Counted from the stretch's first letter, positions 9,373 to 18,157 are shown. The stretch is 64,000 nt of DNA from Acinetobacter brisouioides (GCF_004331075.1 NZ_SJNX01000005.1:186001-250000), one strand, 5' to 3'. Numbers and translations are program-made. Notes: generated by a model not told the origin, from the sequence alone.

Positions 9373-11421
9373 TCAGTGCTTATGCTTGAGCATGGCACGT
9401 AAATTTTCCAAATAAACCTTCGCCTGCTCTTTCGGGTCGACATGCAATTGTTGCGTTTTTTTCTTACGACCAAGCCAATCCAGTTCATCTTGTGGTAATT
9501 CATCCAAGAAGCGACTTGGGGTCATCTGTTTCATTTGCCCGCCTGCCTTACGCTGCTCAGCCAAAGTCAATGTCAGACCTTGGCGCGCTCGGGTAATGCC
9601 CACGTACATTAAGCGGCGTTCTTCTTCTACAGTTTCCGCAGCAATCGAGTTTTTGTGCGGTAACAATTCTTCTTCCAGCCCCATCATATATACAAATGGA
9701 AACTCCAGACCTTTTGCCGCATGCAGGGTCAACAAGTTGACCTTGTCGGTGTCTTCTTCCTCCTGCTGTTGCTCCAGCATATCCAGCAGCACCATTTTGC
9801 GAATGACACTTTCGATATTTTTTTCGTCAACATCTTCAGCACGATTAATCAGGCTTTGAATACTGGTATATAAAGTTTCAATGTTATCCAGCTTGGTTTT
9901 TTCCTGTGCAGGAGTTGCCGCTTGCTCGCGAACATAGTCGATATAACCTGTTTCGGTAATCATTTGACGAACAATCGGCACAGGTTGATCATCATCAAGT
10001 AATTCACGGGTGTAATCTGCCATAAACTGCGCAAACTCATGTAATTGTGAACAGACTTTTTTACTCAGTACCATCCCTAAACGCTGATCAGCTGCCGCCA
10101 TCAACAACGATAAATGATTTTCTTGGGCAAACAGACCGAGCTTTTCCAAAGTCACAGGGCCAATTGCGCGTTTTGGGGTATTAATGATGCGTAAGAATGC
10201 ACTGTCATCTTCAGGGTTAATGATCAGGCGCAAATAACTCATGATGTCTTTGATTTCACTGCGCGCAAAAAATGAAGTTCCACCCGACAATTTATACGGA
10301 ATCTGCATTTGGCGAAGCTGGGTTTCCAGTACCCGTGCCTGAAAATTGCCACGATACAACACCGCGTAATCTTTCCAGTTTTTGCCGTTCATGAGTTTAT
10401 GCGTCATGATATCTTTGACCACGCGCTCGGCTTCATCATCATCATTACGGCAAGTAATAATACGAATGGCTTCACCATGCCCTTTGTCACTCCACAATTT
10501 TTTGTCAAAAATATGCGGGTTGTTTTCAATCACGGCATTGGCAGCTTTTAAGATACGGCTGGTGGAACGGTAATTTTGTTCCAGTTTAATTACTTTTAAA
10601 TTGGGGAAATCCTCTTTTAGCAATGCCATATTTTCAGGCTTTGCCCCACGCCATGCATAAATTGACTGGTCATCATCCCCTACGGCTGTAAACTGCCCCA
10701 TTACACCGACCAGTAATTTCACCAAAATATATTGCGCGGTGTTGGTGTCTTGATACTCATCGACTAGCAAATAACGCACACGGTTTTGCCATTTGTCACG
10801 CACTTCGGCATTTTCTTGTAATAAGCGCGTTGGCAGCACAATCAGGTCATCAAAATCAACTGCATTGTAGGCACGCAAGTTGCGCTCATACAGTTGATAT
10901 AAATAGGCAAAACGTACATCGTCTTCAGTTTCACAAAGACTCGGTGCTTGTTCTGGCAAGATCAGATCATTTTTCCAATCGGAAATTTTCTTCATTGCCT
11001 TGGCAACCAGTTCTTTACTTTCTGCACCTGACAAATTGTCCTGATGCATCAAGTCGACCAGAATGCGTTTGCAGTCATCTGCATCTAAAATCGAGAAATT
11101 GGCTTTCAGAGGTAAATGTTTTAATTCGAGTCGTAGCAGATTTAAACCGAAGGTATGGAAAGTCGAGACCGATAAGCCCTTGGCTTCTTCACGGTTGAGC
11201 AACTTGCTCACACGTTCTTTCATTTCACGAGCGGCTTTGTTGGTAAAAGTCATCGCGGTAATCCGATGCGCGGGAATACGGCATTGCTGTACCAAGTAGG
11301 CAATTTTTCGGGTAATCACTGAAGTTTTGCCCGAGCCTGCACCTGCAAGTACTAACAAGGGTCCTTGAGTGTATTTCATGGCTTCAAGTTGCTTGTCATT
11401 GAGTTGACTTGCTGATGACAT
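9373..11421 (-). CDS. rep: ATP-dependent DNA helicase Rep
   Basis: A 682-residue UvrD/Rep superfamily 1A helicase. Visible motifs are Walker A AGAGSGKT (about residues 26-33), TFTNKAAREMKER (Ia), LLVDEYQDTN (II), AVGDDDQSIYAWRGA (III), LEQNYRST (IV), VNLLTLHAAKGLEF (V) and MYVGITRAR (VI). The N-terminus (LNDKQLEAMKY) and length agree better with Rep than with UvrD, which is longer. Rep is a 3'-5' translocase that helps replication forks pass protein blocks. The ATG has AGGAGG a few bases upstream. It is followed by dut. Confidence 0.93.
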   Translation of the reverse strand: MSSASQLNDKQLEAMKYTQGPLLVLAGAGSGKTSVITRKIAYLVQQCRIPAHRITAMTFTNKAAREMKERVSKLLNREEAKGLSVSTFHTFGLNLLRLELKHLPLKANFSILDADDCKRILVDLMHQDNLSGAESKELVAKAMKKISDWKNDLILPEQAPSLCETEDDVRFAYLYQLYERNLRAYNAVDFDDLIVLPTRLLQENAEVRDKWQNRVRYLLVDEYQDTNTAQYILVKLLVGVMGQFTAVGDDDQSIYAWRGAKPENMALLKEDFPNLKVIKLEQNYRSTSRILKAANAVIENNPHIFDKKLWSDKGHGEAIRIITCRNDDDEAERVVKDIMTHKLMNGKNWKDYAVLYRGNFQARVLETQLRQMQIPYKLSGGTSFFARSEIKDIMSYLRLIINPEDDSAFLRIINTPKRAIGPVTLEKLGLFAQENHLSLLMAAADQRLGMVLSKKVCSQLHEFAQFMADYTRELLDDDQPVPIVRQMITETGYIDYVREQAATPAQEKTKLDNIETLYTSIQSLINRAEDVDEKNIESVIRKMVLLDMLEQQQEEEDTDKVNLLTLHAAKGLEFPFVYMMGLEEELLPHKNSIAAETVEEERRLMYVGITRARQGLTLTLAEQRKAGGQMKQMTPSRFLDELPQDELDWLGRKKKTQQLHVDPKEQAKVYLENLRAMLKHKH

Positions 11422-11515
11422 ATGTGAACCTCCTACGCTTGGAGCATGATTATAGTCGTCTGCGTTTTAGATTCCCAATAGAACTTACACTGAACGCTAG
11501 AATTTTGTGTGGTTG

Positions 11516-11609
11516 GGCGACAAATTGTGTCGCCAAAAGAAAACCAAAGAAATGGCTGATAAACTTATCGCAGAAGAGCAAAGCCGAAATGCTCCGCTCT
11601 CTGCTGCGG
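11516..11609. repeat. Intergenic dispersed-repeat-like remnant
   Basis: Between rep and bfmS are a 7-bp hairpin (GGCGACA/TGTCGCC, 11516-11534) followed by AAAAGAAAACC, and a second weak GCCG...CGGC pairing at 11582-11609. The style resembles short repetitive intergenic sequences common in Acinetobacter and Pseudomonas. A similar CTTTGC...GCCGAAACAAAAGTAG stretch occurs at about 35990-36031. The plus-strand frame through it does not look like a gene. Confidence 0.3.
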
Positions 11610-11613
11610 CACT

Positions 11614-13239
11614 TTAATTTTTGGGTTGTAGTTTCTGCTTGGCTGGCCACGTCATAATAAAACGCGCGCCTCCAAGCTCAGGACTGCGGTCAACTTCAAT
11701 CTTTCCTCTAAACCAAAAGGCAATACGGCTGACAATAGATAATCCTAGACCATAACCACCCGAAGCACGGGTTCGGCTATCATCTAAACGGGCAAAAGCT
11801 TCAAATACCCGCTCTCGATCTTGTTCAGGAATACCCTGCCCATCATCCTCAACACAAACATAAGCCTGACCATCAGGACGGATCCCGCCACTAATGCGCA
11901 CTCGCTCATTACAATAACGCACGGCATTACCCACCAGGTTTTGCACGACACGGTGCAAATAACGCCGTTCAGCATCTGCAACAACACTGAGTTCTGGTGC
12001 TTGCAGTTCAATAATCTTTTGGGTTTTTAAGGCTTCCGTTTCTTTCGCCACTTGTGCCAACACATCCGCAATCGGAATACTTTGAATATCCAAAGATGGC
12101 GTGCCCTGCTCAAGTTTGGCATACGTCATAATTTCATCAATCAAGGTATTGAGCGCTTCAATATCTTTATCAATCATATCGACCTGACTTAAACGTGAAT
12201 CATAGTCATCATCTTCAGCAAGCATTTCCATACCAAAACGAATCCGTGCTACAGGAGTACGCAGTTCATGCGATACTGCACGCATCAGTTCACGCTGTGC
12301 CTCAATCAAACGCTGAATATGACTTGCCATATCGTTATAGCTCGATGCCAAACTGGCCATTTCATCTGTACCTTCAACATTGAGTCGAGTCGACAAATCC
12401 CCCGATTTCATTTGGTTCAAGGCTTTAATGGTTTGCTTGGTCTTACGCTGTAGTGGCAAAATCAACCCATACACGCCCAAACTCAACAAGAATAAACTCA
12501 ACAGCGTAATGCCTGCCGCAAGTTGAAATGGCATCCAGTTAAACATGGGTACAGGGCCAATCACCAACACTTCAGCAGGGTTATTGGGCATCGGCGAAAC
12601 AATCGAGATCGTCGTTCCACGAATCGTGGCACTGTCACGATATAACAAAATGCTCTGATCCTGACGCAACCGTCCAATCTGTTCAGAGTCGAGCCCTAAA
12701 TCCAGAATCGAACTAATTTCAATTGGATATGAAAAATGGGAATGGATTTTTTCGAGGTATTCTTTTTCCTGACCAGGGTAATAAATTAAATAATCCAAAA
12801 TAAAAATCGGGAGCGCTTTCATTTGTCGCTCGCCAATTTTATTGACCTTAATGTACAAATAATGTTTTTGGTCATGTGGCAATGCTAAAAATAAAGTCGC
12901 AACCATACTTTGTGCATCGTAACGCACTACAGCCTGTTCATTTTCAATCCGTTTGGTTTCCGAGCGTGACAACTCGACTTTAGAACGATCAACCAAAGAA
13001 ATCGGAAGTTCAAGTAAATCGGCAGCATCAGAAATCCAGTCTTTCTTTTGTTGTAAAGTCAGCTGACGCTCCACACCCTGACTAATCACATAGGAAATGC
13101 CATCAGTTAAAGATTCACGATATTCTTGCGCACGTTGATAGTTAATAATTTGTACCAGCAAATAGCAAAATACAGCCACCAATGCCACGAGGATGATGAC
13201 ACCTGCGTAAATTCGCAAAAATATACTGTGCTTAAACAC
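11614..13239 (-). CDS. bfmS: Sensor histidine kinase BfmS
   Basis: A 541-residue membrane histidine kinase. It has TM1 (residues 10-30), a periplasmic sensor region of about 200 residues, TM2 (about 236-258), a HAMP linker, the phospho-acceptor helix RAVSHELRTPVARIRFG with its His near residue 320, then N-box NLVGNAVRYC, G1 VEDDGQGIPE and G2 GGYGLGLSIV. It partners BfmR, encoded upstream in the same operon across a 98-bp gap. In A. baumannii BfmRS controls biofilm and pilus formation, capsule, envelope stress responses and drug tolerance. The call relies on the near-identical BfmR and the nrdA neighbourhood. Confidence 0.93.
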   Translation of the reverse strand: MFKHSIFLRIYAGVIILVALVAVFCYLLVQIINYQRAQEYRESLTDGISYVISQGVERQLTLQQKKDWISDAADLLELPISLVDRSKVELSRSETKRIENEQAVVRYDAQSMVATLFLALPHDQKHYLYIKVNKIGERQMKALPIFILDYLIYYPGQEKEYLEKIHSHFSYPIEISSILDLGLDSEQIGRLRQDQSILLYRDSATIRGTTISIVSPMPNNPAEVLVIGPVPMFNWMPFQLAAGITLLSLFLLSLGVYGLILPLQRKTKQTIKALNQMKSGDLSTRLNVEGTDEMASLASSYNDMASHIQRLIEAQRELMRAVSHELRTPVARIRFGMEMLAEDDDYDSRLSQVDMIDKDIEALNTLIDEIMTYAKLEQGTPSLDIQSIPIADVLAQVAKETEALKTQKIIELQAPELSVVADAERRYLHRVVQNLVGNAVRYCNERVRISGGIRPDGQAYVCVEDDGQGIPEQDRERVFEAFARLDDSRTRASGGYGLGLSIVSRIAFWFRGKIEVDRSPELGGARFIMTWPAKQKLQPKN

Positions 13240-13281
13240 GAATGAAGCGTCCTTTGTTCAGGATGTCTAAATCAAACAAAT

Positions 13282-13310
13282 AACCTCTCTCATCTCGGAT
13301 AAAAGAGGTT
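13282..13310 (-). promoter_or_regulatory. Hairpin in the bfmR-bfmS spacer
   Basis: A perfect 7-bp stem AACCTCT/AGAGGTT encloses a 15-base loop, between the bfmR stop and the bfmS start. No T-run follows, so it is more likely an mRNA-processing or partial attenuation structure than a terminator. It may set the stoichiometry of regulator to kinase. Confidence 0.4.
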
Positions 13311-13337
13311 GTAATGCGTCAACGACAACAATCTCCG

Positions 13338-14054
13338 TTAGAGACCATTAGTTTCTTTAACAAAGAGATACCCTTTACTGCGTACTGTTTTGATACGTTT
13401 TGGGTTTTCTGGATCATCGCCAATTTTTGGACGAATTCGTGAAATACGCACGTCGATTGAACGATCTTGACCATCGTATTCAATCCCACGTAAACGCTCA
13501 AAGATGTCTTCACGCGACAAGATACGACCCGCATTTGAAGCCAGTAACCACAACAAGTCATATTCAGCGCTGGTAAAGTCAACCAATTCGCCATTTAACG
13601 TCACTGAACGACCACCGTTATCAATCACCAAGTCATCAAATTCGATGCGCTGAGCAACTTCATCTTCAACGGTTTTATCGGTACGGCGCAGCAAGGCACG
13701 AATACGCGCCAACAAGACTCGTGGCTGTACAGGTTTTGCGACATAGTCATCAGCACCCATTTCCAGACCGAGAACCTGATCCATATCTTCTGTGCGTGCT
13801 GTTAACATAAGAATCGGCTGATGATAGTGTGGACGCACTTCGCGACATACAGTTAAACCATCTGCACCAGGCAACATTACATCCAAAACCACAAGGTCAG
13901 GCTGTTCACTAATAATACGGCGAATCGCACGGTTACCATCAGGCTCAACACCCACTTCCAGTCCGTTACGGATGAGATATTCCTGAGTCAGGCGTGCTAG
14001 GCGTTCATCATCTTCTACAATCAAGATTTTCGGTAACTTTTCTTCTTGGCTCAT
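13338..14054 (-). CDS. bfmR: Response regulator BfmR
   Basis: A 238-residue OmpR/PhoB-class regulator. The receiver domain (residues 8-122) carries the acidic pair ED(D) at 14-16, phospho-acceptor Asp58 in VVLDVMLPGADG, the switch Thr in MLTARTED, and Lys in DYVAKPVQP. A winged-helix DNA-binding domain (about 140-235) ends VRSKGYLFVKETNGL. Two ATGs are adjacent; 14054 is preferred because AAGGGG then sits 7 bases upstream and gives the known 238-residue length. As I recall it, the protein is nearly identical to A. baumannii BfmR. A 17-bp palindrome about 90 bp upstream is a candidate autoregulatory site. Confidence 0.96.
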   Translation of the reverse strand: MSQEEKLPKILIVEDDERLARLTQEYLIRNGLEVGVEPDGNRAIRRIISEQPDLVVLDVMLPGADGLTVCREVRPHYHQPILMLTARTEDMDQVLGLEMGADDYVAKPVQPRVLLARIRALLRRTDKTVEDEVAQRIEFDDLVIDNGGRSVTLNGELVDFTSAEYDLLWLLASNAGRILSREDIFERLRGIEYDGQDRSIDVRISRIRPKIGDDPENPKRIKTVRSKGYLFVKETNGL

Positions 14055-14135
14055 CATTTTGCCCCTTGAATTCTGTCAATATTAGCTATTAGTTATGCAA
14101 ACAGATACGCTAATTCATATTCTGCAATATACACA

Positions 14136-14152
14136 TGTTTACATTGTAAACA
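14136..14152 (-). promoter_or_regulatory. 17-bp palindrome upstream of bfmR (candidate operator)
   Basis: TGTTTACA-T-TGTAAACA is a perfect inverted repeat 82-98 bp upstream of the bfmR start codon. Its TTACA half-sites and position suit a dimeric OmpR-family regulator, so autoregulation by BfmR is the simplest idea, but no binding evidence is available here. Confidence 0.5.
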
Positions 14153-14263
14153 AGATGCCGTTCACCAAACTGATACATCTACAGGGTAAATTGTAATAAA
14201 TTGGTTAATTATTGAAAAATTTAATGTTTTTATTTCCATGATTACCAATATCGTGTAGCTAAA

Positions 14264-14277
14264 GTAACGCGTGTTAC
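14264..14277. promoter_or_regulatory. GTAAC-GCGT-GTTAC inverted repeat in the bfmR/nrdA intergenic region
   Basis: A second short palindrome (5-bp arms, 4-base spacer) lies in the 555-bp region between the divergent genes bfmR and nrdA. Its GTTAC/GTAAC arms resemble part of the palindrome at 14136. It could serve either promoter. Confidence 0.3.
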
Positions 14278-14477
14278 AGGTTTCCCTAACCTTGGTGGCG
14301 CTATTTTATGATCAATTAATTGCTTTGCTGCGTTCTGTATAAGCAATTTGGAATGGACTTTGTTATGCTATGCAACCTGAGCAAAATACGCTATGTCTTT
14401 GTATCTAAAACAGCTCAAATTTGATCGCAAAAATTTTAAAAAAATTAAAAAATGTCAATATTGATCTTCAAAAAAAT

Positions 14478-14525
14478 TTCCCGTATCTTGTGCCTTAATT
14501 CTTTTTAAACCACTAAATCTTGTGT
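14478..14525 (+). promoter_or_regulatory. Two candidate NrdR boxes upstream of nrdA
   Basis: ATCTTGTG occurs at 14485-14492 and again at 14517-14524, exactly 32 bp (three helical turns) apart. The second lies in CCACTAAATCTTGTGT, a close match to the NrdR-box pattern ACACTATATCTTGTGT. The first box has only its right half conserved. Paired NrdR boxes with about 31-32 bp centre spacing are characteristic of ribonucleotide reductase promoters. They lie 85-132 bp before the nrdA start. Confidence 0.6.
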
Positions 14526-14609
14526 TTATCCCGCAAATATCGAGGTTCATTTACCCGATTCAAATGGTCCATAGACATAACAACGAATGAGAAATGGAGC
14601 TAAACTGAC

Positions 14610-17441
14610 ATGAGCGTAATCTCATCAACACCAGGTCAACTGCAAGTGATTAAACGCACTGGCGATGTTGCCCATTTTGATGCAGAAAAAATTTCTGTTG
14701 CCATTGGAAAAGCCTTTTTAGCCGTAGAAGGTCAGCAAAGCGCAGATTCAAGCCGTATTCATGACCGTATTGCACAGTTAACAGAAATGGTGATGAATAC
14801 TTTCCACCGCCGTTTACCGTCAGGTGGCACCATTCATATTGAAGAAATTCAGGATCAGGTTGAACTCGCGTTAATGCGTACTGGCGAACAAAAAGTTGCT
14901 CGAGCTTATGTCATTTACCGTGAGCAACGTGCAACTGCACGTCAACAAACCAATGCCAATCATCACCCAACCTTACAAATCCTAGATGCTCAAGGTCAGT
15001 TACAGCCTCTAGATTTGACCGAATTGACGGCAACGATTACAAAAGCAGCAGAAGATCTTGAAGGGATTGATGTTCAGGCAATTGTCGATGAAACCGTAAA
15101 AAACCTTTATAACGGTGTAAAAGCCAGCGATATCGCCACCACCATGATGATGGCAACGCGTACCCGTATCGAACAAGAACCAAACTATACCTATGTTACA
15201 GCTCGCTTGTTGTGTAACGAATTGGTGGCTAAAGGTTTAGAATTTTTAGGTCTACCAACCGATACACCTGAAAGCGATGCGCTTGAAACCTTCTTAAAGA
15301 AAGGCATTGAGCTTGAGTTACTTGACCCTGAACTGTTGAACTTTGACTTGGCAAAACTTGCTGCGGCAATTCAGCCTGAGCGTTCAAACCAGTTTACTTA
15401 TTTAGGTCTACAAACTTTATACGACCGCTACTTCATTCACTCTGACGACGTACGTTACGAACTTCCACAATTGTTCTTCATGCGTGTGGCAATGGGTCTG
15501 TCTTTAAATGAAGATAACCGTGAAGATCGTGCAATTGAGTTCTATAACCTGTTGTCTAGCTTTGACTACATGGCATCAACACCAACACTATTTAACGCTG
15601 GGACTTTACGCCCACAGTTGTCTAGCTGCTACTTGACTACGATTTCTGATGACTTATACAGCATTTACGGTGCAATCCGTGACAATGCCATGTTGTCTAA
15701 ATGGGCTGGCGGTCTAGGCAATGACTGGACACCTGTACGTGCATTGAACTCATATATCAAAGGCACTAACGGTAAATCACAAGGTGTTGTACCGTTCCTG
15801 AAAGTGGCGAATGATACTGCGGTTGCGGTGAACCAAGGTGGTAAACGTAAAGGCGCTGTGTGTGCTTACCTTGAAACTTGGCACTTGGACATTGAAGAAT
15901 TCCTAGAGCTTCGTAAAAACACAGGTGATGACCGTCGCCGTACCCACGACATGAACACTGCAAACTGGGTTCCTGACCTGTTTATGCAACGTGTGATTGA
16001 AGATGCAGAATGGACTTTGTTCACTCCTTCTGACGTGCCAGACCTGCATGATTTGACAGGTAATGCGTTTGTTGAGCGTTATACGCACTACGAAAACATC
16101 GCCAAAGAACTCAACTTGTTACACAAGAAAGTTCGTGCCAAAGATTTGTGGCGTAAAATGTTATCTATGTTGTTTGAAACAGGTCATCCGTGGATTACTT
16201 TCAAAGACGTCTGTAACTTACGTTCACCACAACAACACGTTGGTGTCGTGCATTCATCAAACTTGTGTACTGAAATTACCCTCAACACCAGTGAAGATGA
16301 AATCGCGGTTTGTAACTTGGGCTCAGTCAACCTTGTGCAACACGTTCAAGGTGGTGTACTCAATCGTGAAAAATTGGCGCGTACCATTAAAACAGCAGTT
16401 CGCATGCTCGATAACGTGATCGACATTAACTACTACGCTGTGCCACAAGCAAAAAATTCCAACATGAAACACCGCCCAGTGGGTATGGGTATCATGGGCT
16501 TCCAAGATGCACTGTATGAAATGGGCATGGCTTACGGTTCACAAGAAGCCGTTGATTTTGCAGATGAATCAATGGAAGTGATCAGTTACTACGCGATTCA
16601 AACATCAAGCGATCTTGCAGTTGAACGTGGTGTATATTCAACGTTCAAAGGTTCACTTTGGGATCAAGGTATTTTGCCAATCGACTCTTTAGAGATCGTG
16701 GCAAAATCACGTCCTGAACGCATGTTTGAAGTCGATCGTACTCAGCGTCTGGACTGGAACAGCTTACGTGCCAAAGTTCAAAAAGACGGCATGCGTAACT
16801 CAAATGTGATGGCGATTGCTCCAACAGCAACCATCTCAAACATTTGTGGTGTGTCGCAGTCAATTGAACCGACCTTCCAAAACTTGTATGTGAAATCGAA
16901 CTTGTCTGGCGAGTTCACCGTGATTAACCCTTACCTTGTTCGTGCCTTAAAAGTGCGTGGTTTGTGGGATAGCGTGATGGTGAACGATCTGAAACATTTC
17001 GAAGGTTCAGTACAAAAGATTTCACGTATTCCTGAAGACTTGAAAGCGATGTTCTCAACAGCATTTGAAGTTGAGCCACGCTGGATTGTGGATGCGGCAT
17101 CACGCCGTCAGAAGTGGATTGACCAAGCTCAATCATTGAACCTGTATATTGCAGGCGCAAATGGTAAGAAATTGGATATCACTTATAAAATGGCTTGGTT
17201 ACGTGGCTTGAAAACAACGTATTACCTTCGTGCTTTAGGTGCAACTTCGGCTGAAAAATCAACGATTAATACAGGTGCATTGAACGCAGTAAAAACAACG
17301 ACTGTTGCTACTGCCGCGACTACACCTGTTGTCGCTGAGAAAAAAGCAGAAGTCGTTGCTGAAGAAGATGGTTTCGCTCAAGCAGCGCCAGTGCCACAAG
17401 CCTGCTCAATCGACAATCCAGATTGCGAAGCTTGTCAATAA
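14610..17441 (+). CDS. nrdA: Ribonucleoside-diphosphate reductase class Ia, alpha subunit
   Basis: A 943-residue NrdA. Residues 10-105 form an ATP-cone (VIKRTGDVAHFDAEKISVAI through ARAYVIYREQR). Residues 125-220 look like a second, divergent cone, as in Pseudomonas NrdA. The catalytic barrel shows the redox Cys in LSSCYLTTISDD, the Asn/Cys/Glu triad in NLCTEITLN and the partner Cys in AVCNLGSVNL. The C-terminal tail ends CSIDNPDCEACQ, the Cys pair that relays electrons from thioredoxin or glutaredoxin. It reduces NDPs to dNDPs with NrdB. NrdR-like boxes lie upstream and a strong hairpin directly follows. Confidence 0.98.
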   Translation: MSVISSTPGQLQVIKRTGDVAHFDAEKISVAIGKAFLAVEGQQSADSSRIHDRIAQLTEMVMNTFHRRLPSGGTIHIEEIQDQVELALMRTGEQKVARAYVIYREQRATARQQTNANHHPTLQILDAQGQLQPLDLTELTATITKAAEDLEGIDVQAIVDETVKNLYNGVKASDIATTMMMATRTRIEQEPNYTYVTARLLCNELVAKGLEFLGLPTDTPESDALETFLKKGIELELLDPELLNFDLAKLAAAIQPERSNQFTYLGLQTLYDRYFIHSDDVRYELPQLFFMRVAMGLSLNEDNREDRAIEFYNLLSSFDYMASTPTLFNAGTLRPQLSSCYLTTISDDLYSIYGAIRDNAMLSKWAGGLGNDWTPVRALNSYIKGTNGKSQGVVPFLKVANDTAVAVNQGGKRKGAVCAYLETWHLDIEEFLELRKNTGDDRRRTHDMNTANWVPDLFMQRVIEDAEWTLFTPSDVPDLHDLTGNAFVERYTHYENIAKELNLLHKKVRAKDLWRKMLSMLFETGHPWITFKDVCNLRSPQQHVGVVHSSNLCTEITLNTSEDEIAVCNLGSVNLVQHVQGGVLNREKLARTIKTAVRMLDNVIDINYYAVPQAKNSNMKHRPVGMGIMGFQDALYEMGMAYGSQEAVDFADESMEVISYYAIQTSSDLAVERGVYSTFKGSLWDQGILPIDSLEIVAKSRPERMFEVDRTQRLDWNSLRAKVQKDGMRNSNVMAIAPTATISNICGVSQSIEPTFQNLYVKSNLSGEFTVINPYLVRALKVRGLWDSVMVNDLKHFEGSVQKISRIPEDLKAMFSTAFEVEPRWIVDAASRRQKWIDQAQSLNLYIAGANGKKLDITYKMAWLRGLKTTYYLRALGATSAEKSTINTGALNAVKTTTVATAATTPVVAEKKAEVVAEEDGFAQAAPVPQACSIDNPDCEACQ

Positions 17442-17450
17442 TGTCTTGTT

Positions 17451-17479
17451 TCAAGCCACTCACAGTTTGAGTGGCTTGA
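17451..17479 (+). terminator. Hairpin immediately after nrdA (terminator or attenuator)
   Basis: A perfect 12-bp stem, TCAAGCCACTCA/TGAGTGGCTTGA, with a CAGTT loop begins 10 bases after the nrdA stop. The tail TCATATTTC has few Ts, so termination may be partial. It would separate nrdA from the mini-gene and nrdB. Confidence 0.65.
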
Positions 17480-17501
17480 TCATATTTCAGCAAAGGTAGA
17501 G

Positions 17502-17636
17502 ATGATGTTTGAACATTTATCTAAAAACTATGAATTAGGTTTGCTCGCATACATCTTTACCTATGTGGTGTTTTGTATACCAATTACTTATGTCATTTAC
17601 AAGGTACGTAAAGAGCAGCGTAATCAAAACAAGTAG
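17502..17636 (+). CDS. 44-residue single-helix membrane mini-protein
   Basis: ATG ATG at 17502 opens a 44-codon frame ending in TAG at 17634-17636. AAAGGTAGAG lies just upstream as a plausible ribosome site. The product has an acidic/polar N-terminus (MMFEHLSKNYEL), one strongly hydrophobic helix (about residues 13-33, containing LLAYIFTYVVFCIPI) and a basic tail KVRKEQRNQNK, implying a cytoplasmic C-terminus by the positive-inside rule. It lies 60 bp after nrdA on the same strand. I do not recognise a family. The translation signal and membrane topology make it better than a chance frame, but this is unproven. Confidence 0.55.
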   Translation: MMFEHLSKNYELGLLAYIFTYVVFCIPITYVIYKVRKEQRNQNK

Positions 17637-17704
17637 TGCATCTCTTTTTAATGTCTTACTTTTTTTGGTTATGTATAGAGATTTTATCTATAGCCAAAAT
17701 TGAA

Positions 17705-17766
17705 AAAGGGAAACATCGCGCCAACGATGCTCCCCTTTCCCAAAAGACTTTAGGTTATCTTTTGGG
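17705..17766 (+). ncRNA. Two abutting RNA hairpins upstream of the DUF2188 gene
   Basis: Hairpin 1: AAAGGG (17705-17710) pairs with CCCTTT (17733-17738), then a 3x3 internal loop, then CATCG/CGATG around CGCCAA. Hairpin 2 begins at the next base: CCCAAAAGA (17739-17747) pairs with TCTTTTGGG (17758-17766) around a 10-base loop. No T-tract follows, so they are not ordinary terminators. They could be the leader of the DUF2188 mRNA, a small RNA, or a processed 3' end. Confidence 0.4.
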
Positions 17767-17864
17767 CGATGACTTTCTTAGAAAAAGCTGGTGAATATTC
17801 TGAACTAGTTTAGAGCCATCGTCAAATTAACCTTTGCAAACAGCTCAAACTTTAGGAGTATTTT

Positions 17865-18101
17865 ATGAGCAAAGCTAATGATCGAATGGTTTATAAGCGT
17901 GGTGATGAATGGGTGAATAAAGCAAATGGGAACACCTGCGTTTCTTCAACTCACCCAACACAACGTGAAGCAATCAATTCAGCAAGATCAATGCTACAAA
18001 ACTCAGGTGGTGGAGAACTAACCATCAAAGGGGTTAATCAACAAATTAGAGAAAAAAATACTATTCCTCATGGAAATGACCCAAGGAATATCAAGGGCTA
18101 A
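17865..18101 (+). CDS. DUF2188 family small protein
   Basis: A 78-residue protein. The layout (VYKRGDEWVNKANGN, then a Ser-rich turn SSTHPTQREAINSAR, then GGELTIKGVNQQIREKNTIPHGNDPRNIKG) matches the DUF2188 pattern of strand, helix with EAI..AR, then ELxIxGxDGxI...YGxDPxxxKG. These are small soluble proteins of unknown function, often found on mobile or stress-related islands. AGGAG lies 9 bases before the ATG. The gene sits between nrdA and nrdB with AT-rich flanks, so it may be an insertion into an ancestral nrdAB unit. Confidence 0.75.
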   Translation: MSKANDRMVYKRGDEWVNKANGNTCVSSTHPTQREAINSARSMLQNSGGGELTIKGVNQQIREKNTIPHGNDPRNIKG

Positions 18102-18130
18102 CTCTCTAAAAAATTACTAAAATTCCTTTT

Positions 18131-18157
18131 CATTACCTCGATTTGCTCGGGGTAATG
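18131..18157 (+). terminator. Possible terminator after the DUF2188 gene
   Basis: CATTACC (18131-18137) pairs with GGTAATG (18151-18157), and ATTGTTATT follows. The T-content of the tail is weak. The remainder of the gap to nrdB (18158-18410) is very AT-rich and must contain the nrdB promoter; I see no clear second NrdR box there. Confidence 0.45.

Noticed and set aside
11409..11657. Plus-strand frame across the rep/bfmS gap
   Set aside because: It runs over repeat-like sequence and into two genes on the other strand. The Lys/Arg/Trp-rich product is not a known family.
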